A DNA stretch of 64,000 nt from Bacillus sp. Bos-x628 (GCF_040500475.1 NZ_CP159358.1:2480001-2544000); one strand, 5' to 3'. Shown: positions 1-8,777, counted from the first letter of the stretch. Notes: generated by a model from the letters alone, not told the origin. Numbers and translations: made by a program.

Positions 1-124
1 AATTAAGCCAGAGTACCAACAGAATCTATCATTCGTCAAAACACTCCATTCATGGAAATTCTATTGACAAATGGATTTCAACAGCAATCGTAGCGATAAG
101 CCAACGATTTTTTGATTTGTTCAT
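1..124 (-). pseudogene. 5' remnant of an oxalate/formate (OFA) family MFS transporter
   Basis: Reading the minus strand from an ATG at 124, the first 21 codons read MNKSKNRWLIATIAVEIHLS and then Ile. This resembles the N-terminus of OFA-family MFS transporters, whose first helix carries a KNRWLIAL...IHLSIGSVYAWSVF pattern. A stop follows after three more codons (EFP then TGA). In a shifted frame the sequence continues as WSVLTN, which matches the expected end of the first helix, so a frameshift is likely. A G-rich ribosome-binding-like sequence precedes the ATG. The gene runs off the window. The family assignment rests on about 25 residues of remembered consensus and is tentative; the position beside fdhD would fit a formate-linked transporter. 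Confidence 0.4.
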
Positions 125-254
125 TGTGTGCCCACCCATATAAAGCAATTAAAAAGTTTGATAAGATAGAATGATGTTTCCTTTTTCTTACTTTTAAAAA
201 ATCATAATTCTATTGGTTCACATAAAAAATTGATGTTGAAAGGAAGATCATAAA

Positions 255-1043
255 ATGAATCTATCTGTTAAAAAAGAACGAGTTATTCATCAATATCGTG
301 CGGGCAAATTTAATTGCAAAACAGATGAAGTTGTAGAAGAATTTCCGTTAACCATTATGGTAAATGGCGAAGAGTTTGTGACACTTGTTTGTTCACCAGA
401 ACATTTGAGAGAATTGGTTATTGGATTTTTAGCTTCCGAAGGAGTCATTCGATTTAAAAATGAGATCAAAAGGTTTACAATAGATGAAAGTATGGGTTTT
501 GCCTATGTTGAATTGAATGACACAAAGAATTTTCGTTCATCGGATTTTACCAAAAGGGTTATTGGATCTTGCTGCGGCAAAGGTAGACACTTTTACTTTC
601 TTCAAGATGTGAAGACAGCTAAAACAGCAATTGATAAAATTAATATTTCTGCCGAAACCTGTATTCATTTGATGATGTGTTTACAAAATGAAAGCCAGTT
701 ATTTCAACATACAGGTGGCGTGCATAATGCTGGACTGTGTGACACAGAGAAGCTAATCATCACTAGAACTGATATAGGAAGACATAATGCGTTGGATAAA
801 ATTTTTGGATATTGCTTGCTGCACCGAATTTTTGTAAGAGATAAAATACTTGTGTTTAGCGGTCGGATATCTTCAGAAGTATTATTGAAGGCAGCAAAGC
901 TGGGAGTTTCAATTGTGATATCAAAATCAGCACCTACTGAACTAGCACTTAAAATGGCAGAAGAGTTAAACATCACAACAGTTGGCTTCGTAAGAGGTGA
1001 TTCTTTTAATATCTATACTCATCACCAGCGCATTATAGAATAG
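255..1043 (+). CDS. fdhD: FdhD, formate dehydrogenase accessory sulfurtransferase
   Basis: This 262-residue protein matches the FdhD family. These proteins take sulfur from a cysteine desulfurase and transfer it to the molybdenum (bis-MGD) cofactor, which makes formate dehydrogenase active. A cysteine pair at residues 106-107 (GSCCGKG) sits where the family has its sulfur-carrying loop cysteines. The C-terminal half contains the conserved TGGVHNAGL and [12 protein letters not shown] blocks. The length is normal. An AAAGGAAG ribosome binding site precedes the ATG. moaA starts 10 bases downstream and is probably co-transcribed. No formate dehydrogenase subunit is in the window, so the client enzyme must lie elsewhere. 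Confidence 0.95.
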   Translation: MNLSVKKERVIHQYRAGKFNCKTDEVVEEFPLTIMVNGEEFVTLVCSPEHLRELVIGFLASEGVIRFKNEIKRFTIDESMGFAYVELNDTKNFRSSDFTKRVIGSCCGKGRHFYFLQDVKTAKTAIDKINISAETCIHLMMCLQNESQLFQHTGGVHNAGLCDTEKLIITRTDIGRHNALDKIFGYCLLHRIFVRDKILVFSGRISSEVLLKAAKLGVSIVISKSAPTELALKMAEELNITTVGFVRGDSFNIYTHHQRIIE

Positions 1044-1053
1044 GAGGCAAAGA

Positions 1054-2073
1054 ATGGTCAGTATTTTAGATAAAAGAAATCGGCCATTGCGTGATTTGAG
1101 AATATCGGTAACAGATCGCTGTAACTTCAGATGTACTTACTGTATGCCTGCTGAAATCTTTGGACCAGATTATCCTTTTTTAAATAAAGAAGAACTGCTT
1201 AGTTTTGAAGAAATTGAACGACTTGCTAAACTCTTTGCAAAAGATTTAGGTGTTGTTAAATTGCGCATAACAGGCGGTGAGCCTTTAATGCGAAAGGACT
1301 TACCAATTTTAATAGAAAAGCTTGCTAAAATACCAGGTATTGAAGACATTGCAATGACCACCAATGGCACCCTTTTACCTATATACGCAGATAAGTTAAA
1401 GAAAGCAGGTCTTCAGCGAGTTACCATTAGCTTGGACTCATTGGACCCTGAACGTTTTAAGAGAATGAATGGACGACAAATCTCTATACAAAAAGTTTTT
1501 GATGGTATCGAAGCAGCGAAAAAAGCTGGACTTGCTATTAAAGTGAATATGGTTGTTCAAAAAGGTGTGAATGAGCAAGACATTTTGCCAATGGCATCCT
1601 ATTTTAAAGAAGCGGGACTCATTCTTAGGTTTATTGAATTTATGGATGTTGGCAATACGAATAAATGGAATCTAGAGCATGTTGTGACTAAAAAAGAGAT
1701 CATTGAATTGATTCATTCCGAATACCCTATCAAACCTGAAGCACCTCATTATGCAGGTGAAGTAGCAAATCGTTTTTTTTATGAAGATGGTTCAGGAGAG
1801 ATTGGAATTATTTCCTCAGTTTCGGATGCCTTTTGTGGTTCATGCAATAGAGCAAGATTATCTGCGCGAGGCGAACTGTTTACTTGTCTTTTCGCATCCT
1901 CGGGTTTTGATCTGAAGCAAATGATTCGTGCAACAGAAGATGATCAAGAAATAACGAAATTACTAAAGGAAGTATGGTCAAACAGACATGACCAATATTC
2001 AGCTGAGAGAGAGCAACAGAAAGCAAATAAATCAAATCACAAAAAAGTAGAAATGTCTTACATTGGTGGCTAG
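1054..2073 (+). CDS. moaA: MoaA, GTP 3',8-cyclase (radical SAM, molybdenum cofactor step 1)
   Basis: MoaA uses S-adenosylmethionine and GTP to make 3',8-cyclo-GTP, which MoaC converts to cyclic pyranopterin monophosphate. The 339-residue protein has the radical SAM cluster CNFRCTYC (Cys23, 27, 30). It has the TGGEPL SAM-binding motif near residue 73 and the second 4Fe-4S site at Cys261, Cys264 and Cys278. It ends in Gly-Gly, the conserved C-terminal tail needed for catalysis, so it appears intact. An AGGAGG site precedes the ATG. It follows fdhD closely, which groups cofactor synthesis with formate dehydrogenase maturation. The other moa and moe genes are not in the window. Confidence 0.96.
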   Translation: MVSILDKRNRPLRDLRISVTDRCNFRCTYCMPAEIFGPDYPFLNKEELLSFEEIERLAKLFAKDLGVVKLRITGGEPLMRKDLPILIEKLAKIPGIEDIAMTTNGTLLPIYADKLKKAGLQRVTISLDSLDPERFKRMNGRQISIQKVFDGIEAAKKAGLAIKVNMVVQKGVNEQDILPMASYFKEAGLILRFIEFMDVGNTNKWNLEHVVTKKEIIELIHSEYPIKPEAPHYAGEVANRFFYEDGSGEIGIISSVSDAFCGSCNRARLSARGELFTCLFASSGFDLKQMIRATEDDQEITKLLKEVWSNRHDQYSAEREQQKANKSNHKKVEMSYIGG

Positions 2074-2198
2074 TGAGGTTAGTGACATCAATGTATCATG
2101 AACATTTATTCTTGAAAAGAAGAGAAAATGCCATAATAAATGAGGAAAATGCTTTTTTGAAAAAAGAACGATAAGAGTCTTAACTCAATCACCATAAG

Positions 2199-2225
2199 AA
2201 AAACAGCAGATATCCTGCTGTTTTT
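2199..2225 (+). terminator. Intrinsic terminator after moaA
   Basis: An 11-bp perfect stem (AAAAACAGCAG and its complement) closes a 5-base loop, with an A-run on one side and a T-run on the other. It lies about 125 bases after the moaA stop. The symmetry means it could also stop minus-strand transcripts coming from rpsN. Confidence 0.8.
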
Positions 2226-2335
2226 AAAATGCTATTTTATCCATCAAAAATGTCAGAGTAAGGTTGGAAAATAGATTTTTAGTCATTGAACTGAGCTTTA
2301 CTTTTACATGTTCTGTGATAAAATCAAATCAATCT

Positions 2336-2605
2336 TTACCAGCTTGATTTTCTCACTCCTGGAATATGACCTTTATAGGCAAGCTCACGAAATGCAATCC
2401 TAGACATTTTAAATTTTCGCAAATAACCTCTAGGACGACCAGTTAATTCACAACGATTCTTTAAACGAGTAGGAGAGGAATCTCTAGGTAATTTCCGCAA
2501 AGCCTCATTATCATCTTTTTCTTTTAACTCTTTTCTTAATTCTGCAAATTTCAAAACGAGCTGTTGTCGCTTTTTTTCTTTTGCAATCTTTGATTTCTTG
2601 GCCAC
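2336..2605 (-). CDS. rpsN: Alternative (zinc-independent) 30S ribosomal protein S14
   Basis: This 89-residue protein has the S14 core ([39 protein letters not shown]). It lacks the paired CxxC zinc ligands of the short 61-residue housekeeping S14, so it is the zinc-free 'C-minus' paralogue (RpsNB/YhzA type). In B. subtilis that form is induced by zinc starvation under Zur and replaces the zinc-bound S14. The start is GTG, chosen because a GCAGGAGG ribosome binding site lies just upstream. It is the last gene of a minus-strand cluster after rpmG and a decayed zagA, so it is probably transcribed from the Zur-controlled promoters upstream. Confidence 0.93.
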   Translation of the reverse strand: MAKKSKIAKEKKRQQLVLKFAELRKELKEKDDNEALRKLPRDSSPTRLKNRCELTGRPRGYLRKFKMSRIAFRELAYKGHIPGVRKSSW

Positions 2606-2624
2606 TCAAAACCCTCCTGCCGGT

Positions 2625-3320
2625 TTAATTTTGTATTTTCCATTGAAAGGGGTATTCAAACGTTGTCCAGTCTTGATTCAATTCCTCAGGTGTTAATAAG
2701 CATTAATCAAGTGTACGAATGATGTCTGCTTTTAGGCAAGTCTACATCGGTAAATACAAGTTTTGTGTGTCGACCTGCCAAACTCTGCATCCCATTCATC
2801 AAGAAGCTCTGGTTACTGATTTAAAATTCGTGATTTTTCTTTCTCAGGCATGGCGGCAATTCAATATACAATCGGTTCAATAGCAACTAATTTTCTGACC
2901 TGTGAAATTAAAATGGTTAGATCGTTATGTGTTACCAGCCATGCAAATCCTTTAGCGCGAACGATCTGTTCTAGCCTAGCATCTAGCCATGTATTTTGTA
3001 TTTAGTCTAGGGAAGTCTTCGTTCGTTAACAAAGGAGGAGATTTGGTATTCTTCTGTTTCAAACGTAAGCTGGGTATGTTCTGCGTTGATTTCTTTTACC
3101 TGCCTTCGGATGCACTTGATTTTTCAAAGTCAAATAGTCCAAGTATTTACAATGTCATTTGGCTGTACCTGTCCTTTTGAGGTTCCAATGATTTTTGCTT
3201 CTGGTTGAAGTGTAGTCAGCACATGCTCAAGTCAATTTAGTGCAGAACATGATTTAATATAATTGTTTTTCCAGCTTCTAAAAATCCGCTTAATACAGTA
3301 ACAGGTATTCGTTTATTCAT
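2625..3320 (-). pseudogene. zagA: Decayed zinc-responsive GTPase gene (zagA/yciC, CobW/COG0523 family)
   Basis: The minus-strand reading starts MNKRIPVTVLSGFLEAGKT, the N-terminus of a COG0523 zinc metallochaperone GTPase with a GxxxxGKT P-loop. The frame stops after about 27 codons. Further family segments appear in other frames: FETEEYQISSFV, RAKGFAWLVTHNDL, IAAMPEKEK and LLDEWDAEFG, with stops between them. These correspond to the C-terminal half of B. subtilis YciC/ZagA. The remnant is about 700 bp, whereas an intact gene would be near 1.2 kb, so the middle is deleted as well. It ends 20 bases before rpsN and follows rpmG, keeping the operon order of a Zur regulon. The family assignment is from remembered sequence. 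Confidence 0.8.
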
Positions 3321-3363
3321 TTGTTTCTGTTCCTGTGATCATTTTCTTTTATGTCGCCTTAAA

Positions 3364-3378
3364 GAGTAATTATTACGA
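3364..3378. promoter_or_regulatory. Degenerate Zur box upstream of the zagA remnant
   Basis: The sequence GAGTAATTATTACGA matches the palindrome TCGTAATnATTACGA except for the first two positions of one half-site. It lies about 45 bases upstream of the zagA remnant start and just after the rpmG stop, as expected for an internal Zur operator. It could now drive rpsN only. Confidence 0.6.
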
Positions 3379-3394
3379 TTTGTAGTTTAAAAAA

Positions 3395-3544
3395 TTATTT
3401 TGTTTCTCTATGAAGGGTGTATTTCTTTAATCGAGGAGAATATTTGTTTAACTCCAATCGATCTGGATTTGTTCGTTTATTTTTTGTAGTGATATAGTTT
3501 CTGTCACCTGTTTCAGTACAGGCTAAGGTAATTTTCACACGCAT
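3395..3544 (-). CDS. rpmG: Alternative (zinc-independent) 50S ribosomal protein L33
   Basis: The 49-codon gene encodes an L33 protein with the blocks [20 protein letters not shown] and the C-terminal TLHRETK. The paired cysteines that bind zinc in the housekeeping form are missing: the first pair is Cys-Thr-Glu-Thr and the second site is Tyr-Ser-Pro. This makes it the zinc-free type (RpmGC in B. subtilis). The start at 3544 was chosen because the family begins MRVK. An in-frame ATG at 3556 is also possible, but it directly abuts the AAAGGAGG ribosome binding site. A perfect Zur palindrome lies immediately upstream. Confidence 0.88.
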   Translation of the reverse strand: MRVKITLACTETGDRNYITTKNKRTNPDRLELNKYSPRLKKYTLHRETK

Positions 3545-3567
3545 ACGTAATGTCATCCTCCTTTATT

Positions 3568-3582
3568 TCGTAATTATTACGA
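3568..3582. promoter_or_regulatory. Zur box (perfect 7-1-7 palindrome)
   Basis: TCGTAATTATTACGA is a perfect inverted repeat and matches the Bacillus Zur operator core. It lies 24-38 bases upstream of the chosen rpmG start. Established knowledge: Zur with zinc represses alternative L33 and S14 and zagA genes, so this is very likely the main operator of the minus-strand cluster. Confidence 0.85.
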
Positions 3583-3952
3583 TTTGTATTCTAAAATGAT
3601 TAGAGCTTATTGTCAAGTATCATTGTTGATGAGATGAATTTAGCAGAAAGGGGTAGCGCAAATGAATAGGATACCCCTTTACTTGAAAATTCACAAATGT
3701 AAATGCACATCTAATCTTCATTCATGAAGATAAAACTTCAAATGGTTCCTTATTGCTTCAATTACTGCCTGATTTATACACGATCTTTATCTAATGATGA
3801 TACTAAGGTGAGGTACTGTCGTTTTACAAGTGTTTCTCATTGAAGAACAGGTAATATTTTACAAAGAAAATTTTTTTTCAAGGATGCGAAACAGTTTCAA
3901 CAACTGTTAATCGCATCATAAAGCGACTTTTTCGCAGAGAGACAACTCTGCT
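3583..3952. other. Intergenic region between the Zur cluster and ywnH
   Basis: About 370 bases contain no gene that can be supported. A 9-bp inverted repeat (AAAGGGGTA at 3647-3655 with its complement at 3672-3680) is visible, and a 21-codon ATG reading frame overlaps it. Small hairpins near 3934-3951 follow the ywnH stop, but none has a good U-run in that direction. Confidence 0.5.
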
Positions 3953-4447
3953 TTAAAGTTCTTTGCCTAAAATATCTAGGTCGTATCGGATTCCATCCAT
4001 TTCAGCGATACGTGGCAAGTGTCCCCATGTGTGAAACCCGTGCTTTTTAAATAGCCTAATACTGGCTTTGTTGTGGCCAAAAATAAAGGCCAACAACGTA
4101 CGAATGCCTAATGAGGGTGCTAATTCAAGGGCTTCCTGTAAGAAGAGCGAACCTAATCCTTTTCCTCTATAATCTTGATTTAAATATATACTAATTTCAA
4201 CGGTCCCGTTGTATGCAGGTCTCCCGTAAAACGTTTCAAAGCTGAGCCAGCCATAGATGGTGCCTTCATGATCTGTTTTGACATAGAGCGGGCGCTTTTC
4301 TGAATGATTCAAGAACCAGTTTCGCCGGTCTTCCACTGTGACAGGTTCTGTATCAGCTGTGACTTTTCTTGAAGCAATGGTTGAATTGTAAATATCTACA
4401 ATCGCTTTAAGATCATCTTCTGTTGCCAAGCGGTTAAATGTTTTCAC
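3953..4447 (-). CDS. ywnH: YwnH-like GNAT N-acetyltransferase (phosphinothricin acetyltransferase type)
   Basis: This is a 164-residue GNAT protein related to phosphinothricin N-acetyltransferases, which acetylate the amino group of phosphinothricin or related amino acid analogues. The acetyl-CoA pocket motif YRGKGLGS is present near residue 100, followed by the typical GHNKASIRLFKKHGF segment. A GTG start at 4447 was chosen because GGAGG lies 8 bases upstream of it. A longer reading from an ATG at 4471 places that ribosome binding site inside the gene. It is divergent from spoIIQ, the same arrangement as B. subtilis ywnH-spoIIQ. The physiological substrate is unknown. Confidence 0.88.
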   Translation of the reverse strand: MKTFNRLATEDDLKAIVDIYNSTIASRKVTADTEPVTVEDRRNWFLNHSEKRPLYVKTDHEGTIYGWLSFETFYGRPAYNGTVEISIYLNQDYRGKGLGSLFLQEALELAPSLGIRTLLAFIFGHNKASIRLFKKHGFHTWGHLPRIAEMDGIRYDLDILGKEL

Positions 4448-4576
4448 GATAGAGTCCTCCATTTTTTTCATTCGTCATACATATTTTTTATGTGATTGCG
4501 CAAAATAAAAAGAAAAATGATTTCGTGTGTATATATTTTCTGAAAAGTGTTCAGAATGTTGCTGAGGTGATGAAAA

Positions 4577-5473
4577 ATGAGAGAGGAAGAAAAGAAAAGT
4601 ACTTCCAAAATCACAAAAGTTCAGCAATTTTTCCGTAAGCGCTGGGTATTCCCTGCTATTTATTTGGTCAGCGCGGCGGTCGTGTTAACAGCAGTACTTT
4701 GGTATCAAGCGGTATCAAATGATGTGAAAGACCAACTATCTGATGGGAATCAAACAGGGCAAGAACAACGTGATGATGCCGTTGAAGTTGGCAAGCCAAT
4801 TGAAAATGTTGCTATGCCGGTTCAGAATTCTGATAATGTTTCTGTCGTGAAAAAGTTCTATGAAGCAGATGCTGATCAAAAAGAAAAAGAAGCAGCACTT
4901 GTAAACTATAATAACACCTATACCTTAAGTAAAGGTATTGATCTTGCAGATAAAGATGGCAAAGTGTTTAATGTCACAGCTGCTCTTAGTGGAACTGTTG
5001 TTCAAGCGAAAAAAGATCCAGTCCTTGGTCACGTGGTTGAAATTGAGCATGAAAATGGTTTATCGACTGTATATCAATCATTGTCTCAAGTGAATGTAAA
5101 AGAAGGCGATGAAGTGAAGCAGAATGATGTCATCGGTTCTTCTGGAAAAAATTTATATGGTGCCGAAAGTGGAAACCATGTTCATTTTGAAATTCGTATG
5201 GAAGGTCTAGCGCTTAACCCGCTTAGCTTCATTGATAAGCCTGTATCAACAATTGAAAAGGCAGCGCAAGAAGTGACGGAAGAAGCGAAGGAGCCTGCTC
5301 AGCCAAAAGCTGAGGATAAAGCGAAGGAACCTGCTACTGAAGATAAGACCAAAGAGCCTGCTGAAGAGCAATCTGAAGAAAAGTCTGAAGAGAAGGGGAA
5401 ATCCTCTGATCAAGAAAAGTCTTCAAATCCATCTAAAGATAGCAGTCAGTCAGAAGAAACAAAACAATCTTAA
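4577..5473 (+). CDS. spoIIQ: SpoIIQ, forespore component of the engulfment channel
   Basis: SpoIIQ sits in the forespore membrane and binds SpoIIIAH of the mother cell to form the intercompartment channel needed for late sigma-G activity. The 298-residue protein has one membrane segment (about 24-44) and a LytM/M23 domain (about 115-215). The HVHFE motif (His201, His203) and Asp122 are kept, but the first zinc ligand is Ser118 instead of His (LSKGID). The domain is therefore a catalytically inactive peptidase fold, as known for Bacillus SpoIIQ. The last 80 residues are a Glu/Lys-rich repetitive tail. A GAGGTGATG site precedes the ATG. The gene is expected to be sigma-F controlled, but I could not assign the promoter confidently. 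Confidence 0.95.
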   Translation: MREEEKKSTSKITKVQQFFRKRWVFPAIYLVSAAVVLTAVLWYQAVSNDVKDQLSDGNQTGQEQRDDAVEVGKPIENVAMPVQNSDNVSVVKKFYEADADQKEKEAALVNYNNTYTLSKGIDLADKDGKVFNVTAALSGTVVQAKKDPVLGHVVEIEHENGLSTVYQSLSQVNVKEGDEVKQNDVIGSSGKNLYGAESGNHVHFEIRMEGLALNPLSFIDKPVSTIEKAAQEVTEEAKEPAQPKAEDKAKEPATEDKTKEPAEEQSEEKSEEKGKSSDQEKSSNPSKDSSQSEETKQS

Positions 5474-5486
5474 TCTCTTGCAAGAT

Positions 5487-5516
5487 CCTCTGTGCATTCG
5501 TCACAGAGGTTTTTTT
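5487..5516 (+). terminator. Intrinsic terminator after spoIIQ
   Basis: An 8-bp GC-rich stem (CCTCTGTG / CACAGAGG) with a 7-base loop is followed by seven T residues, 13 bases after the spoIIQ stop. Confidence 0.92.
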
Positions 5517-5554
5517 GTTTCAAAAGAATCCTCCGCCTTATGGCGGGGGATGCG

Positions 5555-5902
5555 TTATAAGGCGGCAGGTCCTTCTTCACCTGTCCGGATGTTGATCGTA
5601 TTCTCTATTTCATATATAAAAATTTTCCCATCCCCTGGCTCGCCTGTGCGGAGTACCTTCTGAGCTGTTTCGACAACCTGTTCGACAGGCACTTTGCTCA
5701 GCACAATTTCGATCTTTAAGCGTTCATATACATTGCTTTCTTTTTTGACGCCGCGATATAGCTCCGTATGTCCCTTTTGTAATCCGCAGCCGTGTACGTT
5801 TGAAAATGTGATAGAGGTGACACCGATTTTCCCAAGCTCCACCTTTAATGCTTCGAAATTAGCTGGACGTGTGACAATCTCCACTTTATACATTTTGCTC
5901 AT
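5555..5902 (-). CDS. glnK: GlnK/NrgB, PII nitrogen signalling protein
   Basis: This 115-residue PII protein has the T-loop segment CGLQKGHTELYRGVK near residues 39-53 and the C-terminal block TGEPGDGKIFIYEIENTINIRTGEEG. PII binds ATP and 2-oxoglutarate and docks onto AmtB to gate ammonium uptake. In Bacillus it also recruits TnrA to the membrane. It starts 17 bases after amtB, the conserved nrgA-nrgB arrangement, and is co-transcribed from the TnrA-type promoter upstream of amtB. A GGGGTG site precedes the ATG at 5902. Confidence 0.95.
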   Translation of the reverse strand: MSKMYKVEIVTRPANFEALKVELGKIGVTSITFSNVHGCGLQKGHTELYRGVKKESNVYERLKIEIVLSKVPVEQVVETAQKVLRTGEPGDGKIFIYEIENTINIRTGEEGPAAL

Positions 5903-5919
5903 ACAGACACCCCTTTTCC

Positions 5920-7128
5920 TTAATCTTGATAAGCTTTTTCGCCGTGCATGGTTAAATCAAGACCTACTGATTCTTCTTCTTCGGTTGCACGAATTTTGAA
6001 GAATATATTGACGACTTTTATGATCACGTAAGTCACAATCGCTACAAAGAGGTAAGTTGCCACAATGGCCACAATTTGTTTCCAAAGCAAACTTGGATCT
6101 CCATAGAACAATCCGTTGGCTCCTCCATCATTGATGGATGTTGTCGCGAAAAGACCTGTTGCGATTCCTCCCCATGTACCACCAATTCCGTGAAGACCGA
6201 ATGCGTCAAGTGCATCGTCATAGCCAAATTTTGCTTTGAGTGAGAAGACACCCCAGAAGCAGACGACTCCGCCGATCAATCCTATCATAACAGAAGCAAA
6301 TGGTGTGACAAACCCTGCTGCGGGTGTGATGGCAACCAGACCCGCAATGGCTCCTGAGATGGCCCCGAGCATGGTTGGTTTTTTATTGATCATCCATTCG
6401 ACTAAAAGCCAGCCAATTATTCCAGCGGCGGCGGCTGTATTGGTGTTGATAAAAGCAAACATGGCGACACTGTCTAGTGTGAGGGCACTTCCAACGTTAA
6501 AGCCAAACCAGCCAAACCAAATGACAGCTCCGCCAAGAAGTGTGTAGATCAAGTTGTGAGGTGATGAACTCGTTGCTTCTTTTCGTTTACCAAGGACAAT
6601 GGCAACGACAAGACCGGCTACACCTGAAGAAATATGAACAACGTTTCCTCCAGCGAAATCAAGTGCACCCATTTTACCAATCCAACCGCCACCCCAAACC
6701 CAATGTGCGACTGGTGCGTATACGAAGGTGACCCACAGGAGTGTAAAAACAACCACAGCCGAGTAACGAATTCGTTCGGCGAAGGCCCCAGAGATGATGG
6801 CTGTCGTTAAAACGGCAAATGTCATTTGGAACATCATGAACAATGAATGTGGAATGGTGTCACTATATGGACCAGGCTCGAAGCCGACGCCTTTTAGACC
6901 AACCCAGTCAAAGCCCCCGATCAATGCGTTTCCTGGCGCAAAAGCCAAGGAATAGCCAAACACGATCCAGACGATGGATACAACGGCTAGTGATGTTAAG
7001 CTATGCATTGTTGTACTTAACACGTTTTTGCTTCTCACGAGTCCTCCATAAAATAAGGCTAAACCCGGTGTCATTAACCACACGAGTAATGTGCAGAAGA
7101 ACATAAATACTGTATCACCCATTTGCAT
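5920..7128 (-). CDS. amtB: AmtB/NrgA, ammonium transporter
   Basis: This 402-residue Amt/MEP/Rh channel has about 11 membrane helices. The family signatures are visible: FYGGLVRSKNVLS after helix 1, the twin pore histidines at His165 (GGNVVHISSG) and His313 (AFGLHGIGGTWGG), and the FAFINTNTAAAAG helix. It imports ammonium when nitrogen is poor and is gated by GlnK, encoded directly downstream. The promoter has a TnrA box centred about 48 bases upstream of the inferred transcription start. A GGGGG-rich ribosome binding site precedes the ATG. Confidence 0.97.
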   Translation of the reverse strand: MQMGDTVFMFFCTLLVWLMTPGLALFYGGLVRSKNVLSTTMHSLTSLAVVSIVWIVFGYSLAFAPGNALIGGFDWVGLKGVGFEPGPYSDTIPHSLFMMFQMTFAVLTTAIISGAFAERIRYSAVVVFTLLWVTFVYAPVAHWVWGGGWIGKMGALDFAGGNVVHISSGVAGLVVAIVLGKRKEATSSSPHNLIYTLLGGAVIWFGWFGFNVGSALTLDSVAMFAFINTNTAAAAGIIGWLLVEWMINKKPTMLGAISGAIAGLVAITPAAGFVTPFASVMIGLIGGVVCFWGVFSLKAKFGYDDALDAFGLHGIGGTWGGIATGLFATTSINDGGANGLFYGDPSLLWKQIVAIVATYLFVAIVTYVIIKVVNIFFKIRATEEEESVGLDLTMHGEKAYQD

Positions 7129-7175
7129 GCTGCATTCCCCCGAATCATTCAGAATTAATAATTTCTTAATTCTTC

Positions 7176-7226
7176 ATTATAGAGAGAAAAGTAATATATA
7201 ACATAATTATGTTAGTTTATCTGACA
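7176..7226 (-). promoter_or_regulatory. TnrA-dependent promoter of amtB-glnK
   Basis: On the minus strand, TGTCAGATAAACTAACA (7210-7226) has the TGTnAn...nTnACA dyad of the TnrA/GlnR box. A TATAAT -10 box follows at 7176-7181 with 28 bases between. The box centre is therefore near -48, the activating position known for B. subtilis nrgAB. No good -35 box is visible, which fits an activator-dependent promoter. Confidence 0.8.
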
Positions 7227-7308
7227 TTGTTTTTGGTTATTTTAAATATAAATGGATGAAAAATGAGAAGAAACGTGTGGTGACCGGTAAAAATGGAGGT
7301 CGTTTGAC

Positions 7309-8049
7309 CTATAAGATAGAGCTGAGGAAAAGTTTGGTTCGTTCCTCCTGAGGGGAATCAAACAATTCCTCTGGTATTCCTTGTTCAACAATGCGTCCTT
7401 CGTGCATATAAACTACTCGGTCCGCTACTTCTTTGGCAAAGCCCATTTCATGTGTAACGATCACCATTGTCATGCCGTCCTTTGCAAGGCTTTTCATTGT
7501 TTGCAAGACTTCTCCTACAAGCTCTGGGTCAAGAGCGGATGTAGGTTCGTCAAATAACATGACATCAGGTTTCATAGCGAGAGAACGTGCAATTGCGACT
7601 CGCTGCTTTTGTCCGCCTGATAATTTTGAAGGATACACCTTTTCTTTATCAGCAAGCCCGACTTTTTCTAACAAGACTTTGGCTTCAGCTATGGCCTGCG
7701 CTTTCTTCGTTTTCTTGACCATAACAGGCGCCTCAATGATGTTTTCAAGCACGGTTTTGTGCGGGAAAAGGTTGAAATGTTGAAACACCATGCCAATTTT
7801 TTGCCTCATTTTATTTAATTGGTCACGTTTTGGATGAATCGGATTGCCGTCGATCATGATGTCTCCATCACTTTTCATTTCTAAAAAGTTCATACACCTC
7901 AGTAACGTGCTCTTTCCAGAACCGCTTGCACCAATTAAGACGACGACATCATTTTCATATACTGTCAGATCAATATCTTTTAAGACATGTAAGTCTCCGA
8001 AGTATTTATTTAATTTTTCAACACGGATGATTTCTTTTGACTCTGTCAT
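7309..8049 (-). CDS. Polar amino acid ABC transporter ATP-binding protein (GlnQ type)
   Basis: This is the ATPase of a polar amino acid importer, 246 residues. The Walker A motif is GASGSGKST, the Q-loop is in [12 protein letters not shown], the signature is [15 protein letters not shown], Walker B is [12 protein letters not shown], and the switch His is in VTHEMGF. A start at 8049 was chosen because AGGAGG lies just upstream; a longer reading from 8091 would overlap the permease gene. It is the last gene of a three-gene operon (binding protein, permease, ATPase) next to the ammonium genes. Glutamine is the likeliest substrate by family and context, but other polar amino acids are possible. 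Confidence 0.93.
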   Translation of the reverse strand: MTESKEIIRVEKLNKYFGDLHVLKDIDLTVYENDVVVLIGASGSGKSTLLRCMNFLEMKSDGDIMIDGNPIHPKRDQLNKMRQKIGMVFQHFNLFPHKTVLENIIEAPVMVKKTKKAQAIAEAKVLLEKVGLADKEKVYPSKLSGGQKQRVAIARSLAMKPDVMLFDEPTSALDPELVGEVLQTMKSLAKDGMTMVIVTHEMGFAKEVADRVVYMHEGRIVEQGIPEELFDSPQEERTKLFLSSIL

Positions 8050-8059
8050 GCTTCTCCTC

Positions 8060-8737
8060 CTATTGGTCACTGACTGAAAGTTTCTTTTCAAAGGTTTGGA
8101 CTGCGAATGTTAACAGTAGGACTAGGATCAAGTAGTAAACGGCAACAACGAGTAAATACGTCATATTGTCAAAGCTGTTGGAGCCTTGAGTAGTGGCCAC
8201 ATTAAACAATTCATTGACACTGATAAAAGCTGCGAGTGATGAGTCCTTTAAGCCGATAATAAGTTGATTTCCAAGAGGGGGAAGGGCACGCCGCATCGCT
8301 TGTGGAAGAATAATTCGTCTCATGGTTAAAAAACGTCCCATGCCAAGAGAGCGTCCTGCTTCCTTTTGCCCTTGGTCAATTGATTGGATGGCTCCTCTGA
8401 ATATCTCTGCAATATAGGCACCATTATGAAAAGCAAGCGCAATGGAAGCTGCCCAGAAGTCAGGTATATTTAATTCTGTAAGTCCAAAGTATAAAATGAA
8501 GATTTGGACAATAAGCGGTGTTCCCCTCACAAGAAATATGTAGGCGTTGGCGATATAACCGAAAACGGCCACACGAGCTATTTTCAGTAAGGCAAAGAAG
8601 AGTCCGATGACCATTCCAATTAAGATGCTAATCACAGTCAGTTGTAAGGTGAGCAGCATCCCTTCAATGAAAACCCCTCTAGAGCCAATGAGCGTTTGAA
8701 AAAAGTGTGATAGGCTAGGCAAAACCATCATCTCCAT
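8060..8737 (-). CDS. Polar amino acid ABC transporter permease
   Basis: This His/Glu/Gln-type permease has about five membrane helices and the EAA loop ([34 protein letters not shown]) that contacts the ATPase. I place the start at the ATG at 8737. A GTG at 8767 is also in frame, but it lies on the arm of a 7-bp hairpin and has no ribosome binding site. Even the chosen start has only a weak site, and ATGs at 8731 and 8728 are alternatives. It is 10 bases from the ATPase gene and about 40 bases from the binding-protein gene. It works with them to import a polar amino acid, probably glutamine. Confidence 0.9.
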   Translation of the reverse strand: MEMMVLPSLSHFFQTLIGSRGVFIEGMLLTLQLTVISILIGMVIGLFFALLKIARVAVFGYIANAYIFLVRGTPLIVQIFILYFGLTELNIPDFWAASIALAFHNGAYIAEIFRGAIQSIDQGQKEAGRSLGMGRFLTMRRIILPQAMRRALPPLGNQLIIGLKDSSLAAFISVNELFNVATTQGSNSFDNMTYLLVVAVYYLILVLLLTFAVQTFEKKLSVSDQ

Positions 8738-8746
8738 TGGAAGAAA

Positions 8747-8767
8747 GTGCGCCTTAGAGGGGCGCAC
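8747..8767 (-). promoter_or_regulatory. Intra-operon hairpin between binding-protein and permease genes
   Basis: A 7-bp GC-rich inverted repeat (GTGCGCC / GGCGCAC) with a 7-base loop lies between the two genes and is followed by TTTCTT on the minus strand. Such hairpins commonly act as partial terminators or 3' stabilisers that raise binding-protein mRNA over permease mRNA. That role is inferred. Confidence 0.6.
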
Positions 8768-8777
8768 AATCGTGGTT

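Noticed and set aside
2989..3180. 63-codon open frame on the plus strand
   Set aside because: It is antisense to the decayed zagA gene, whose protein fragments can be recognised on the minus strand.
5694..5999. 101-codon open frame crossing glnK and the amtB end
   Set aside because: Antisense to two well-supported genes.
6236..6547. 103-codon open frame antisense to amtB
   Set aside because: Pro/Ala/Thr-rich mirror of a membrane protein gene; no ribosome binding site.
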